The position numbers and the translations under genes are program-made. A stretch of DNA of 64,000 nt, taken from Bradyrhizobium sp. MOS003. GTDB lineage: Bacteria > Pseudomonadota > Alphaproteobacteria > Rhizobiales > Xanthobacteraceae. The notes below the pieces were generated by a model, which did not search any database, was not told the DNA's origin, and saw only the letters and a program-made list of their open reading frames with translations. Location: assembly GCF_003020125.1 (NCBI RefSeq), contig NZ_PYFW01000005.1:186001-250000 (forward strand). The letters run 5' to 3'. Below, one piece after another: positions 1 through 8,199 of the stretch; the first letter of the stretch is position 1; each line of letters opens with the position of its first letter.

Positions 1-2
1 CC

Positions 3-314
3 GGCACCGACCGCACCAGCCTGGTCAAGATCGGCGGCCAGTGGACGCATCTGTTCAGCAGCAACATCGAAACCAACATCAACGGCGGCTGGGTGCAGTC
101 GTTTGCGAGCCACAGCGGCATCGTCGCCACCGTGACCGGTGACGGCACGGTGGTGCCGACCATGGGCAACCAGGGCTGGTTCGAATATGGCGGCCGGCTC
201 GGCTTCCGCGTGCAGAAGGGCTGGGTCGTGGACCTCTTCGCCAACGGTACGCTCGGCCCGCAGCCCGTCGGCAACACCATCCACGGCGGCGTGGGGCTTC
301 GGATCAATTATTAG
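3..314 (+). CDS. Autotransporter/outer-membrane beta-barrel protein, C-terminal end (5' partial)
   Basis: The reading frame is open from the window edge and ends with TAG at 312-314. The visible 103 residues alternate polar and hydrophobic positions in short strands, are rich in Gly, Asn and Trp, and end in an aromatic residue (GLRINY). That is the usual signature of the last strands of an outer-membrane beta-barrel recognised by the Bam machinery. The spacing of the strands resembles the autotransporter beta-domain. The passenger part and the start lie outside the window, so the substrate or function cannot be told. A palindromic repeat element follows directly downstream. Confidence 0.7.
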   Translation, partial: GTDRTSLVKIGGQWTHLFSSNIETNINGGWVQSFASHSGIVATVTGDGTVVPTMGNQGWFEYGGRLGFRVQKGWVVDLFANGTLGPQPVGNTIHGGVGLRINY

Positions 315-330
315 CTGCGGCCACGGTCTC

Positions 331-423
331 GTAGGGTGGGCAAAGCGAAAGCGTGCCCACCAACTCTCTCAACAGGGACGGATGGTGGCCAAGGCGCAAG
401 AGCGCCTTGCCCCACCTTACGAC
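331..423. repeat. Interspersed palindromic repeat (GTAGGGTGGGCAAAG family)
   Basis: The stretch begins GTAGGGTGGGCAAAGCG and ends with its imperfect reverse complement (GGCAAGG... CCCCACCTTACGAC type), so the two arms can pair with a loop between them. It sits between two converging genes. I recall this family as common between genes in Bradyrhizobium; that is memory, not a search. Confidence 0.6.
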
Positions 424-449
424 GCTGATCGTGCGGCGAGAGCACTGCG

Positions 450-938
450 CTACGCCGCCGACTTGCCCTCGAACGCGCGGCGTAGCACGTCGACATCCAG
501 CTTCACCATCTTCATCATGGCCTGCATCGCGCGCGCAGCTGCTGCCCTGTCCGGGCTCGACAGGAATTCGAACATCACCTTGGGCACCACCTGCCAGGCC
601 ACGCCCCAGCGATCCCTGAGCCAGCCGCACTGCTCCTCCTTGCCGCCATCGGCCAGGAAAGCGGTCCAGACGCTATCGACCTGGGCCTGGTCATCGCAAT
701 GGATCATCAACGAGATGGCGTGGGTGTATTCCATCTTCATACCGCCGTTGAGCGCGACCAGCGGCTGACCGGCGACCGTGAACTCGACCACGAGCACGGA
801 GCCCTCCTTGCCGGAAGGGCCGTCCGATACGTTGCGCTGAACGTGCGTGATCGCCGAATTCGGCACCAGCGAGACATAGAACTTCGCGGCTTCCTCGGCA
901 TCGCCGTTGAACCACATGCAGGGCACGACCTTGGACAT
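450..938 (-). CDS. VOC-fold protein, PhnB/YdcN-like (glyoxalase superfamily)
   Basis: This 162-aa protein begins MSKVVPCMWFNGDAEEAAKFY, the typical opening of the PhnB-like branch of the vicinal oxygen chelate superfamily, and contains the family's DRWGVAWQVVP segment near residue 110. The C-terminal tail is helical and rich in Met. Members of this branch bind small ligands or metals, but few have an assigned reaction. A second, different VOC gene lies just upstream on the same strand (979-1407), suggesting a pair transcribed together with a 40-nt gap. The substrate is unknown. Confidence 0.8.
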   Translation of the reverse strand: MSKVVPCMWFNGDAEEAAKFYVSLVPNSAITHVQRNVSDGPSGKEGSVLVVEFTVAGQPLVALNGGMKMEYTHAISLMIHCDDQAQVDSVWTAFLADGGKEEQCGWLRDRWGVAWQVVPKVMFEFLSSPDRAAAARAMQAMMKMVKLDVDVLRRAFEGKSAA

Positions 939-978
939 CTTGAATGCTCCTCCTCGGTTTAGCGTTCAAACGAGCTGA

Positions 979-1407
979 TCAGGCATCCGCCGTGGCGGGC
1001 TGCGGAGGGACAGCCGCCATGTCCATCCAGTTCACACCCCACATATGGCCGTCCGGATCCTCGAAGCTGCGGCCGTACATGAAGCTGTATTCGTCCTTCG
1101 GACCGGGATCGGCCACCCCGCCCGCTGCCTCGGCCTTGCCGACGATCGCGTCGACCTCGTTGCGGGTGTCGGCGGACAGGCAGAACAGCGCCTGGTTCGA
1201 GGTCTTTGCATCAGAGATGGGCTTCGGCGTGAACTGACGGAATTTGTCGTGGGTCGTCAGCATCACGTAGATGGCCTCGGAAAAGACCATGCAGCTCGCG
1301 GTGTCGTCACTGAATTGCGGGTTCCGGGTCGCGCCGACCGCTTCATAAAAAGCGGTCGCACGCTTGAGATCGGTCACCGGCAGATTGAGAAAAATCATCC
1401 TGGGCAT
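979..1407 (-). CDS. VOC family protein (glyoxalase/bleomycin-resistance-like)
   Basis: The 142-aa product starts MPRMIFLNLPVTDLKRATAFYEA, typical of the single-domain VOC proteins that resemble glyoxalase. It ends with a DPDGHMWGVNWMD segment that normally carries a metal or active-site ligand. I chose this internal ATG over an upstream start at 1491 because AAGGAG lies just before it and the homologous part begins here. It is followed by another VOC gene on the same strand. The real substrate cannot be read from the sequence. Confidence 0.8.
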   Translation of the reverse strand: MPRMIFLNLPVTDLKRATAFYEAVGATRNPQFSDDTASCMVFSEAIYVMLTTHDKFRQFTPKPISDAKTSNQALFCLSADTRNEVDAIVGKAEAAGGVADPGPKDEYSFMYGRSFEDPDGHMWGVNWMDMAAVPPQPATADA

Positions 1408-1537
1408 CGGACGCTCCTTGGGCGGGTTCTGCCCAAGGACGGATAGGCCGACGGCCGCCCGACACCGCGTCCGGATATTTTTCGAGGTCACCCCCGCCCG
1501 GTTCTGTCCAACAGAACCGGAAGGCGACCGTCAGGTC

Positions 1538-2050
1538 TTACTTCTTCTCGTTCGGATCCCGGTGGACGGGATCGATCCACAGCACGGTTTCGGGCTTCTC
1601 GACCGGCTCGATGTCGAGGTTGATCGCCACCGCCTCGCCGTCGCTGCGCACCAGCACGCATTCCAGCACCTCGTCTGGGCTGGCGTTGATCTCTTGATGC
1701 GGCACGTAAGGCGGGACGAAGATGAAATCGCCGGGGCCGGCTTCCGCGGTGAATTGCAGGCTCTCGCCCCAGCGCATCCGCGCCCTGCCCTTCACGACAT
1801 AAATGACGCTTTCGAGATGGCCGTGGTGATGTGCGCCGGTCTTGGCGTCCGGCTTGATGCTGACGGTGCCGGCCCACAATTTCTGGGCGCCCACGCGCGC
1901 AAAATTGATCGCGGCGGCGCGGTCCATGCCTGCCGTCGACGGCACGTTGGTATCGAGTTGGTTGCCGGGAATGACCCGCACGCCGTCATGTTTCCAGCGA
2001 TCGTCGTGATCGTGGTCATGGTGGGAATGCGAATGATCATGGCCGGTCAT
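1538..2050 (-). CDS. Cupin-domain protein with His-rich N-terminus
   Basis: This 170-aa protein has a His/Asp-rich head (MTGHDHSHSHHDHDHDD) that may bind metal. A cupin barrel follows, with the conserved metal-ligand region around GAHHHGHLESVIYVVKG and the second motif PPYVPHQEIN. The family includes dioxygenases, isomerases and plain binding proteins, and the reaction here is not assigned. The start at the His-rich ATG is preferred over an upstream start at 2113 because the extra residues look like translated leader. It stands alone between the VOC pair and the divergent csbD-like gene. Confidence 0.75.
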   Translation of the reverse strand: MTGHDHSHSHHDHDHDDRWKHDGVRVIPGNQLDTNVPSTAGMDRAAAINFARVGAQKLWAGTVSIKPDAKTGAHHHGHLESVIYVVKGRARMRWGESLQFTAEAGPGDFIFVPPYVPHQEINASPDEVLECVLVRSDGEAVAINLDIEPVEKPETVLWIDPVHRDPNEKK

Positions 2051-2122
2051 GGGACTTGCTTTCTGTTGGTTCCGTGCGCGGCAACCTAACCCGAAGCCCC
2101 GCTGGCGAGCCATACCAAAATT

Positions 2123-2147
2123 GGAACTCTCGTAGCCGCAGAACGTT
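2123..2147 (+). promoter_or_regulatory. EcfG-type general stress promoter for the CsbD gene
   Basis: GGAAC at 2123-2127 and CGTT at 2144-2147 are separated by exactly 16 bases. This matches the known consensus of EcfG/SigT promoters in alphaproteobacteria (GGAAC-N16/17-CGTT). The -10 part is 32 bases upstream of the CsbD start codon. Confidence 0.8.
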
Positions 2148-2179
2148 GTCTATGCGAGCACAATGGAAGGAGAATTTTC

Positions 2180-2398
2180 ATGGGTAGCACGACCGACAAG
2201 ATCAAGGGTACCGCCAACGAAGCCATCGGCAAGGCCAAGCAGGGCATCGGTGAAGCCACCGGTTCCGACCGTTTGAAAGGCGAGGGCGTGATCCAGGAAG
2301 TGAAGGGCAAGGGCCAGCAGGCCATGGGCGATGCCAAGGACGCCGCAAAGGACGCGATTGATCGCGCAGCGGCGGGAGCCAAGCGCGCGACGGAATGA
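2180..2398 (+). CDS. CsbD family stress-response protein
   Basis: The 72-aa hydrophilic protein contains the CsbD pattern: DKIKGTANEAIGKAKQ followed by VKGKGQQAMGDAKDAAKDA. It is rich in Lys, Ala and Gly and has no membrane segment. CsbD proteins are abundant under general stress, but their molecular role is not known. GGAAGGAG lies just upstream of the ATG. An EcfG-type promoter precedes the gene and a strong hairpin terminator follows it, so it is a single-gene stress transcript. Confidence 0.9.
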   Translation: MGSTTDKIKGTANEAIGKAKQGIGEATGSDRLKGEGVIQEVKGKGQQAMGDAKDAAKDAIDRAAAGAKRATE

Positions 2399-2420
2399 CG
2401 CGCGGCATCTGAAAGCGAGA

Positions 2421-2446
2421 AGACCGGCCGAAAGGCCGGTCTTTTT
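2421..2446 (+). terminator. Rho-independent terminator after the CsbD gene
   Basis: A perfect 9-bp stem (AGACCGGCC / GGCCGGTCT) with a GAAA loop is followed by a run of T. Confidence 0.9.
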
Positions 2447-2481
2447 GTTTGTCTTGCCGGATTCGGCCTGGCCGCTACGCG

Positions 2482-2946
2482 TCACTTTACCGCGAGCAAT
2501 TCCACGTCAAACATCAGCGTCGCATTCGGCGGGATCACGCCGCCGGCGCCGCGGGCGCCGTAGCCGAGCTGCGGCGGGATGATCAGCGTGCGCTTGCCGC
2601 CGACCTTCATCGAGGCAACGCCCTCGTCCCAGCCGGCGATGACACGGCCCTTGCCGATCGGGAATTCGAACGGCTCCTTGCGATCGACAGAGCTGTCGAA
2701 TTTCTTGCCCTTCTGGCCGTTCTCGTAGAGCCAGCCGGTATAGTGCATCACGCAGATCTGGCCGGGCTGCGGCGAGGCGCCGGTGCCGACGGTGGAATCG
2801 ATGATCTGCAAGCCTGAAGCTGTGGTCATGGTCTTTCCTGCGGTCTGGGCCGAGGCCGTGGTGGAAACGAAATGCGACACGCCTGCGATCACCGTAATCG
2901 CGAGCGCCGACATCAGGGTGAGGAGTGCGCGCTGGAAACGCTGCAT
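2482..2946 (-). CDS. FKBP-type peptidyl-prolyl cis-trans isomerase, exported
   Basis: The 154-aa protein has an N-terminal signal peptide (hydrophobic run LMSALAITVIAGVSHFV, cleavage probably after TASAQ). A single complete FKBP domain follows: GQICVMHYTGWL, KFDSS, VIAGWDEGVASMKVGGKRTLIIPPQLGYG and a VELLAVK end. It should speed proline isomerisation during folding in the periplasm. Its ribosome-binding site GGAAGG is inside the 3' arm of a hairpin (2951-2975), suggesting translational control. It is separate from the gamma-glutamyltransferase gene upstream on the same strand. Confidence 0.92.
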   Translation of the reverse strand: MQRFQRALLTLMSALAITVIAGVSHFVSTTASAQTAGKTMTTASGLQIIDSTVGTGASPQPGQICVMHYTGWLYENGQKGKKFDSSVDRKEPFEFPIGKGRVIAGWDEGVASMKVGGKRTLIIPPQLGYGARGAGGVIPPNATLMFDVELLAVK

Positions 2947-2950
2947 AAGG

Positions 2951-2975
2951 CACCTTCCGTTTGAGGCGGAAGGTG
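2951..2975 (-). promoter_or_regulatory. Leader hairpin covering the FKBP ribosome-binding site
   Basis: In the mRNA, CACCTTCCG pairs perfectly with CGGAAGGTG across a 7-base loop. The 3' arm holds GGAAGG, the likely Shine-Dalgarno of the gene starting at 2946. The sequence shows the pairing; a regulatory role (for example temperature control) is inference. Confidence 0.5.
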
Positions 2976-3020
2976 TCTAGCGCAATGCGATGGTCGTTGC
3001 CAGCCCCGCTGGAGCTTCGC

Positions 3021-4607
3021 TCAATAGCCGAGCGCGCAGCCGTCCTTGCGCGGATCGGAACCGCCGGTGAGCGTGCCCTTGTCCCAGTCGATCCAGATCG
3101 CCTGCGCGCCGCCGAGCGGGCCAACCACGCTGGTGGTCTTGTGGCCGAGCTTCTTCAGGCCCTCGACGATCGCAGCCGGCACGCTGTCCTCGAGCTGATA
3201 CTGCCCCTCGTAATGCAGGCCGCGCGGCATGTCGATCGCCTCCTGCACGTCGCAGCCATAGTCGAGGATGTTGGTCACGACGTGGGTCTGGCCGACCGGC
3301 TGGTACTGCCCGCCCATCACCGCGAACGGCATCACCGAGCGGCCGCCCTTGGTGAGCAGGCTCGGCATGATCGTGTGCAGCGGCCGCTTGCCGCCGGCGA
3401 TGCAGTTGGGATGACCGGGCTGGATGCGGAAGCCGCCGGCGCGGTTCTGGAACAGGACGCCGGTCTTGTTCGAGACAATCGCCGAGCCGAAGGAATGCGC
3501 GATCGAGTTGATGAACGAGCAGACGTTGCGGTCCTTGTCCACGACAGTGATGTAGATCGTCGACGGATTCATCGGCGGTGCGACGTTCGGCAGGTCGAGC
3601 ATGCCGTCCATGCGGATCTTGGCGATGTGCTCGTCGCAGAATTCCTTGGCGAGGATCTTGGCGACCTCAACCTGCATGTGGTCGGGATCGGCAACGTGCA
3701 GCTCGCGGTGCATGTAGGCGATGCGCGCGGCCTCGGCTTCGAGATGGAAACGCTCGATGCTGAGAGGGGCGTATTTCGTCAGGTCGAACCGCGACAGGAT
3801 GTTCAGCATCAGCAGCATGGTGAGGCCGGGTCCGTTCGGCGGGCACTGCCAGACGTCGTAGCCCTTGTACATGGTGCCGATCGGCGTGGTCGTCTCGGTG
3901 GTGTGCGCGGCAAAATCGTCGAGCGTGTGCAGGCCGCCGATGCCCCTGAGAGTCTCGACCATGTCTTCCGCGATCGCACCCTTGTAGAAGGCGTCGCGGC
4001 CGTCCTTGGCGATCGCACGCAGCGTCTTGCCGAGTTCGGCCTGGCGGATGACGTCGCCGGCCACCGGCGGCTTGCCGCCCGGCAACAGGTAACGCACGGT
4101 GTTGGTGCCGTCCTTGAGCTTCTCGAACTGGTTCTTCCAGTCGAAGGCGATGCGGGGGGCGACGACGTAGCCTTCCTCGGCCGCCTTGATCGCGGGCTGC
4201 AGCAGCCGGTCGAAGCCGAATTTGCCGTGATCGCGCAACACGGTCGCGAAGGCGTCGATCACGCCGGGGATCGAGACCGCATGCGCCGAGGTCAGCGGCA
4301 CCGAGTTGATCTTGCGCTCGAGATACCAGTCGGCATTCGCCGCCTTCGGCGCGCGACCCGAGCCGTTGTAGGCGATGATCTTGCCCTCGCCGCGGGGCTG
4401 GACCAGCGCGAAACAGTCGCCGCCGATGCCGGTCGATTGTGGCTCGATCACGCCGAGCAGGGCCGAGCCCGCGACCGCCGCATCCACCGCGGTGCCCCCT
4501 TCGCGCAGCACTTCGATCGCGGCGAGCGAGGCCTGCGGATGCGAGGTCGCGACCATTGCATTGGTGGCGTGGACCGTGGACCTGCCTGGGAAATGAAAGT
4601 TTCTCAT
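3021..4607 (-). CDS. Gamma-glutamyltransferase family protein (Ntn hydrolase)
   Basis: This 528-aa protein belongs to the gamma-glutamyltranspeptidase family, which cleaves its own chain to free a catalytic threonine. The likely residue is Thr350 in STIYITVVDKD, which lines up with the TTHYSVVD region of the E. coli enzyme. Other family features are GGTAVDAAVA near the N-terminus, TGIGGDCF, and the late FGSAIVSNKTG region. No clear signal peptide precedes MRNFHFPGR, so it may be cytoplasmic. I chose that ATG because the family similarity begins there; an upstream in-frame start exists at 4763. Whether it uses glutathione or another gamma-glutamyl or acyl compound is open. Confidence 0.88.
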   Translation of the reverse strand: MRNFHFPGRSTVHATNAMVATSHPQASLAAIEVLREGGTAVDAAVAGSALLGVIEPQSTGIGGDCFALVQPRGEGKIIAYNGSGRAPKAANADWYLERKINSVPLTSAHAVSIPGVIDAFATVLRDHGKFGFDRLLQPAIKAAEEGYVVAPRIAFDWKNQFEKLKDGTNTVRYLLPGGKPPVAGDVIRQAELGKTLRAIAKDGRDAFYKGAIAEDMVETLRGIGGLHTLDDFAAHTTETTTPIGTMYKGYDVWQCPPNGPGLTMLLMLNILSRFDLTKYAPLSIERFHLEAEAARIAYMHRELHVADPDHMQVEVAKILAKEFCDEHIAKIRMDGMLDLPNVAPPMNPSTIYITVVDKDRNVCSFINSIAHSFGSAIVSNKTGVLFQNRAGGFRIQPGHPNCIAGGKRPLHTIMPSLLTKGGRSVMPFAVMGGQYQPVGQTHVVTNILDYGCDVQEAIDMPRGLHYEGQYQLEDSVPAAIVEGLKKLGHKTTSVVGPLGGAQAIWIDWDKGTLTGGSDPRKDGCALGY

Positions 4608-4804
4608 CGAATTCTTGCTCTCTTGGCCCGTGGCGCGGACGGCGCGCCATCTCGGAAAAACCGGGGTTACATGACACATTCCAGCGGCTTTCGGCAATGC
4701 TGGCATACCAGGGAAATGGCTGCCATCCGCTGGGCGAATAGACCTTTCGAGGCCGACGGCCATGCGGGTTTTCCAGGCGCCGGCCGCCTGCTAAACGAGC
4801 GGCC

Positions 4805-5587
4805 ATGTCTGATCCGGATTCGATCCTCAAGGTCGCCGCCTTCTACCAATTCGCCGCCCTCCCGGATTACCGCGAGCTGCGCGAGCCGCTGCGTGCGTTC
4901 TGCGTCAGCCTTCAGCTGAAGGGCAGCGTGCTGCTGGCGCAGGAAGGCATCAACGGCACGCTCGCCGGGGCACCGGAGGCGATCGACGCCCTCGCCCATG
5001 AACTGGCGCACGGCGACGTGTTCGGTGGCAGGCTGAACAAGCTCGAATTGAAGTTTTCGGCCGCTGAAGCGATGCCGTTCGGGCGGCTGAAGGTGCGGCT
5101 GAAGAAGGAGATCGTCACGCTCGGCGATACGGCGACCGATCCGACCCGCGAGGTCGGCACCTATGTCGATGCGCGCGAATGGAACGCGCTGATCTCGGCG
5201 CCCGACATCCTGCTACTCGACACCCGCAACGCCTTCGAGGTGGCGATGGGAACGTTCGAAGGCGCTGTCGATCCCGGCATCAGGAGCTTTGGCCAGTTCA
5301 AGGATTTTGCCGCAATCGGGCTCGATCCCGCAAAGCACCGCAGGATCGCGATGTTCTGCACCGGCGGCATCCGCTGCGAGAAGGCGAGCTCCCATCTGCT
5401 CGCGCGCGGCTTTACGGAAGTCTATCACCTCAAGGGCGGCATTCTCAAATATCTGGAAGAGGTGCCGGAGGCGCAAAGCCGCTGGCGCGGCGAATGCTTC
5501 GTGTTCGACGAGCGCGTCGCGCTCGGCCACGGTTTGCGCGAACGGAGCTTGCTCGAACAGGACATGGGACACGGCCGTGACGAATGA
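4805..5587 (+). CDS. trhO: tRNA uridine(34) hydroxylase, rhodanese-related
   Basis: The 260-aa protein is a TrhO/YceA-type enzyme, which hydroxylates uridine 34 of certain tRNAs on the path to 5-oxyacetyl-uridine. The N-terminal part carries the family's QEGINGTLAG segment. The C-terminal rhodanese domain holds the loop CTGGIRCEKASS with Cys185 and Cys191. It is shorter than the roughly 350-aa E. coli protein because the C-terminal tail is reduced. The stop overlaps the start of slyX, so the two are translationally coupled. Confidence 0.9.
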   Translation: MSDPDSILKVAAFYQFAALPDYRELREPLRAFCVSLQLKGSVLLAQEGINGTLAGAPEAIDALAHELAHGDVFGGRLNKLELKFSAAEAMPFGRLKVRLKKEIVTLGDTATDPTREVGTYVDAREWNALISAPDILLLDTRNAFEVAMGTFEGAVDPGIRSFGQFKDFAAIGLDPAKHRRIAMFCTGGIRCEKASSHLLARGFTEVYHLKGGILKYLEEVPEAQSRWRGECFVFDERVALGHGLRERSLLEQDMGHGRDE

Positions 5588-5795
5588 GATCAGGACGCTC
5601 GCAGAGCGCATCGACACGCTGGAAACGCGCCTCGCCTATCAGGACGACACGATCGAGACGTTGAACCAGACCATCACCGCGCAGTGGAAGCAGATCGACC
5701 TGCTGACGCGGAAGATCACAGAGCTCGGCGAGCGGCTGCAGGACGCCGAGGCCAATGCCCCCGGGCCGGCCAACGAACCCCCGCCGCATTATTGA
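5577..5795 (+). CDS. slyX: SlyX family protein
   Basis: The 72-aa protein is almost entirely a coiled coil with heptads (IRTLAERIDTLETRLAYQDD, TIETLNQTI), and a Pro-rich end PPPHY typical of SlyX. It starts with GTG at 5577, which overlaps the end of trhO by 11 bases. The role of SlyX is unknown in any organism. Its stop is only five bases from the convergent cyclase gene. Confidence 0.88.
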   Translation: MTNEIRTLAERIDTLETRLAYQDDTIETLNQTITAQWKQIDLLTRKITELGERLQDAEANAPGPANEPPPHY

Positions 5796-5800
5796 GCCCT

Positions 5801-7705
5801 CTACTGGCCGGATGCCTTCGGCAGCAGGTTCATGAGCTCGCCGGACATCATCAGCCGGTCGCGGCCTGCGTCCTTGGCGGCATACAGCGCCCGGTCGGCA
5901 GCTTCGACGAGCGAGGACACGCCCGCAGTACGCTCGAGCGCCGGCCGGCAGGTCGCACCGCCGACCGAGGCGGTGACGCACCCGGACTCTGGATTGGTGG
6001 CATGAACGAGGCCGGCTTCGTGGATGGCGCTGCGGATCCGTTCGCCGATTAGGGCGCAGCCGGCGGGATCGGTGTTCGGCAGCAGCATGGCGAATTCCTC
6101 GCCGCCATAGCGCGCCGCCAGATCGCCGGTGCGCTGCGTCTCGGCCGCGATGATCTTTGCGACCAGACGCAGGCAGGCGTCGCCTGCGGGATGGCCGTAT
6201 TCGTCGTTATAGGCCTTGAAGTGATCCACATCGATCATCAGCAGAGCAAGGCTGGAGCGGTCGCGATAGGCGCGCGCCCATTCCTCTTTCAGCCGCTCGT
6301 CGAAGCGGCGGCGATTGGCAAGGCCGGTGAGGCTGTCTTCGATGGCAAGCGTCTCGAGCCTGCTTTCCAGCTTCTTTTGCTCGGTGATGTCGCGGGTGAT
6401 CGCGACCACGCCGTCGACGCCGCCGTCGTCCTTGCGTGTCACCCGCATGGTCGATTCGAGCCAGACCTCGTCGTTCTGCCGGTGCGAGTGGCGATAAGTG
6501 AATCGCGCCTCCTCCCGGTCGCCACGCTTCATGGCATCGACGGTCGCCTGGACCTCCGGCAGATCCTCCGGATTGATGCCCGCGAGCGCAGGTGTGCCGA
6601 TCAGTTGGTTTGCGCGCCAGCCGACCACCCGCACGGCCGAGGGCGAGACATAACGCAACCGGTCGTCGAGCCCGATGCTGGTCACCATGTCGCTGGAGCC
6701 TTCCGCGAGCAGTCGGAAATGCGCCTCCTTCTCGACCAGGGCCGCCGCCATGCGCTGGCCGCGCTGCATCTGCCGCACCAGCACCGCGCCGATGACCGCA
6801 ATCAGCATCACCAACGCGATGACGTAGAGCATGCGGGAGATTGCCGCGGCTCGCCAGGGTGCGAGCAATTCCTCCTTGTCCAACGTGGCCAACAGGACCA
6901 GCGGATAGCGGCTGCTGCGCTTGAAGAAGCTGAGACGTTCGGCACCGTCGAGAGGCGACTTGAAATGGTAGACGCCGCTCGGCCGTTGCAGGCTGGCGTC
7001 TCGGAACAACGCGGTGTCGGCCACGCTGCGGCCGACGAACTTGTCGTTGCTGGGATTGCGCGCGATGATCAATCCGTCGCTGTGCACCAGCGCCGCGGAG
7101 CTGTTGCGGCCAATCTCGAATTGCTCGTAAAAGTGCGCGAGATAATTGGAGCTGATGGTCGCAAGCACCACGCCGCCGAAGCTGCCGTCCGGCTTGTTGA
7201 AGCGGCGCGACAGGGTGACCACCCATTCGCCTTCGAGCAGGCTCTTCACGGGATGGCCGACATAGGGGTCGCGTTTCGAGGACAGCTGATGGTACCGGAA
7301 GAACGCGTCGTCGCTGAGCGTCGTGCCGACCGTGCCGGGCGAGGTCAGCCAATTGCCCTGATCGTCGATGACGGCGATACCATGAATGCGCGGGACGGCC
7401 TTCCTGCGCACCTCCAGGACGTTGCCGAGCTTCGTAATGGTCGCAGGGCCGGTGCCGTCCATCTCCAGCCGGCTGACGACACCCACGACGCCGGAATCCA
7501 ACAGATCGAAGCTGTCCTCGGCGTGCTGGGTCAGCGAACGGGCCACGTTCGCCATCTCGGTCTCGGCACCCCTGAGCACCGCATCGCGCGCGGCCCATTC
7601 CCGCCAGCCGCTGACGCCGAGGATGGTCGCGCAGGTCAGCACGACGAACGCCGCCGCACGCAACGGCAGACGGCTCCATCCAGCTCGTTGGGCAGTAGCG
7701 CTCAT
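5801..7705 (-). CDS. Membrane diguanylate cyclase (Cache-PAS-GGDEF)
   Basis: The 634-aa protein has a membrane helix near residues 12-30, a periplasmic Cache-type sensor (about 35-295), and a second membrane helix (ISRMLYVIALVMLIAVIGAVLV). A PAS domain with its PAC segment (about 330-450) and a C-terminal GGDEF domain follow. The active loop is GGEEF at 534-538, and the inhibitory I-site RTGD is intact five residues upstream. It should therefore make cyclic di-GMP in response to an external ligand and be subject to product inhibition. It is monocistronic and convergent with slyX. A cyclase could feed the exopolysaccharide locus further along, but nothing in the sequence links them directly. 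Confidence 0.9.
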   Translation of the reverse strand: MSATAQRAGWSRLPLRAAAFVVLTCATILGVSGWREWAARDAVLRGAETEMANVARSLTQHAEDSFDLLDSGVVGVVSRLEMDGTGPATITKLGNVLEVRRKAVPRIHGIAVIDDQGNWLTSPGTVGTTLSDDAFFRYHQLSSKRDPYVGHPVKSLLEGEWVVTLSRRFNKPDGSFGGVVLATISSNYLAHFYEQFEIGRNSSAALVHSDGLIIARNPSNDKFVGRSVADTALFRDASLQRPSGVYHFKSPLDGAERLSFFKRSSRYPLVLLATLDKEELLAPWRAAAISRMLYVIALVMLIAVIGAVLVRQMQRGQRMAAALVEKEAHFRLLAEGSSDMVTSIGLDDRLRYVSPSAVRVVGWRANQLIGTPALAGINPEDLPEVQATVDAMKRGDREEARFTYRHSHRQNDEVWLESTMRVTRKDDGGVDGVVAITRDITEQKKLESRLETLAIEDSLTGLANRRRFDERLKEEWARAYRDRSSLALLMIDVDHFKAYNDEYGHPAGDACLRLVAKIIAAETQRTGDLAARYGGEEFAMLLPNTDPAGCALIGERIRSAIHEAGLVHATNPESGCVTASVGGATCRPALERTAGVSSLVEAADRALYAAKDAGRDRLMMSGELMNLLPKASGQ

Positions 7706-7877
7706 GCGACAGAATTCTCCGATGTTTCGGAACCTCTGCCGCTTCTGTTATTGAACCCTGAAATTACCGCCGGAATGCGCCGCGATATCCCGGTTTTCCG
7801 TAGTCCTACGGACGCAAGGATCAGCGCATCGCTAACAGCGCATTAGCAAACCAATCGGAATCCGGCATCGCCCTTCG

Positions 7878-8093
7878 CTAGCTGAAGATGGCCTTAACCT
7901 TGTCCCAGAGCGAGGGATTGTCGGCATCCGCATCCGCCTTCGAGGGCGTCGGCTGGGTGGCGCTGACGGGATCGGACGCCGGGAAACTATCCTTCAGCCC
8001 GGCGTCGAGCTTGCTGTGGCGGTCGGCAGCGAGCGCTTCGTGCAGATCGTCGGCGTGCTTGTCGTGCGGCGCGGGATTGAATGTCTCAGCCAT
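7878..8093 (-). CDS. Small hydrophilic stress-regulated protein of unknown function
   Basis: The 71-aa acidic protein (MAETFNPAPHDKHADDLHEAL ...) has a central KDSFPASDPVS segment. I recall that segment in many short alphaproteobacterial proteins of unknown role, some found near stress genes. It ends in a short amphipathic stretch, LWDKVKAIF. The start is fixed by GGAGGAC a few bases before the ATG at 8093; longer in-frame starts lack this. An EcfG-type promoter lies at 8115-8139. It is probably part of the general stress response, like the CsbD gene. Confidence 0.75.
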   Translation of the reverse strand: MAETFNPAPHDKHADDLHEALAADRHSKLDAGLKDSFPASDPVSATQPTPSKADADADNPSLWDKVKAIFS

Positions 8094-8114
8094 AATGTCC
8101 TCCATCGGCGGGTC

Positions 8115-8139
8115 AACGCGGCCCGGTTGCGCTGGTTCC
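8115..8139 (-). promoter_or_regulatory. EcfG-type general stress promoter for the 71-aa gene
   Basis: On the minus strand GGAAC (8135-8139) and CGTT (8115-8118) are separated by 16 bases. This is the same perfect consensus and spacing as in front of the CsbD gene. The -10 part is 21 bases before the start codon. Confidence 0.78.
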
Positions 8140-8199
8140 CCTGTTCCGCTGACGGCCATAGCGGTGTATCAGGAGCCGTAACCTTGGTCAGGACCATTC

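Noticed and set aside
2961..4919. A long open frame on the plus strand opposite the gamma-glutamyltransferase gene
   Set aside because: Antisense to a well-supported enzyme gene, no domain, no ribosome-binding site.
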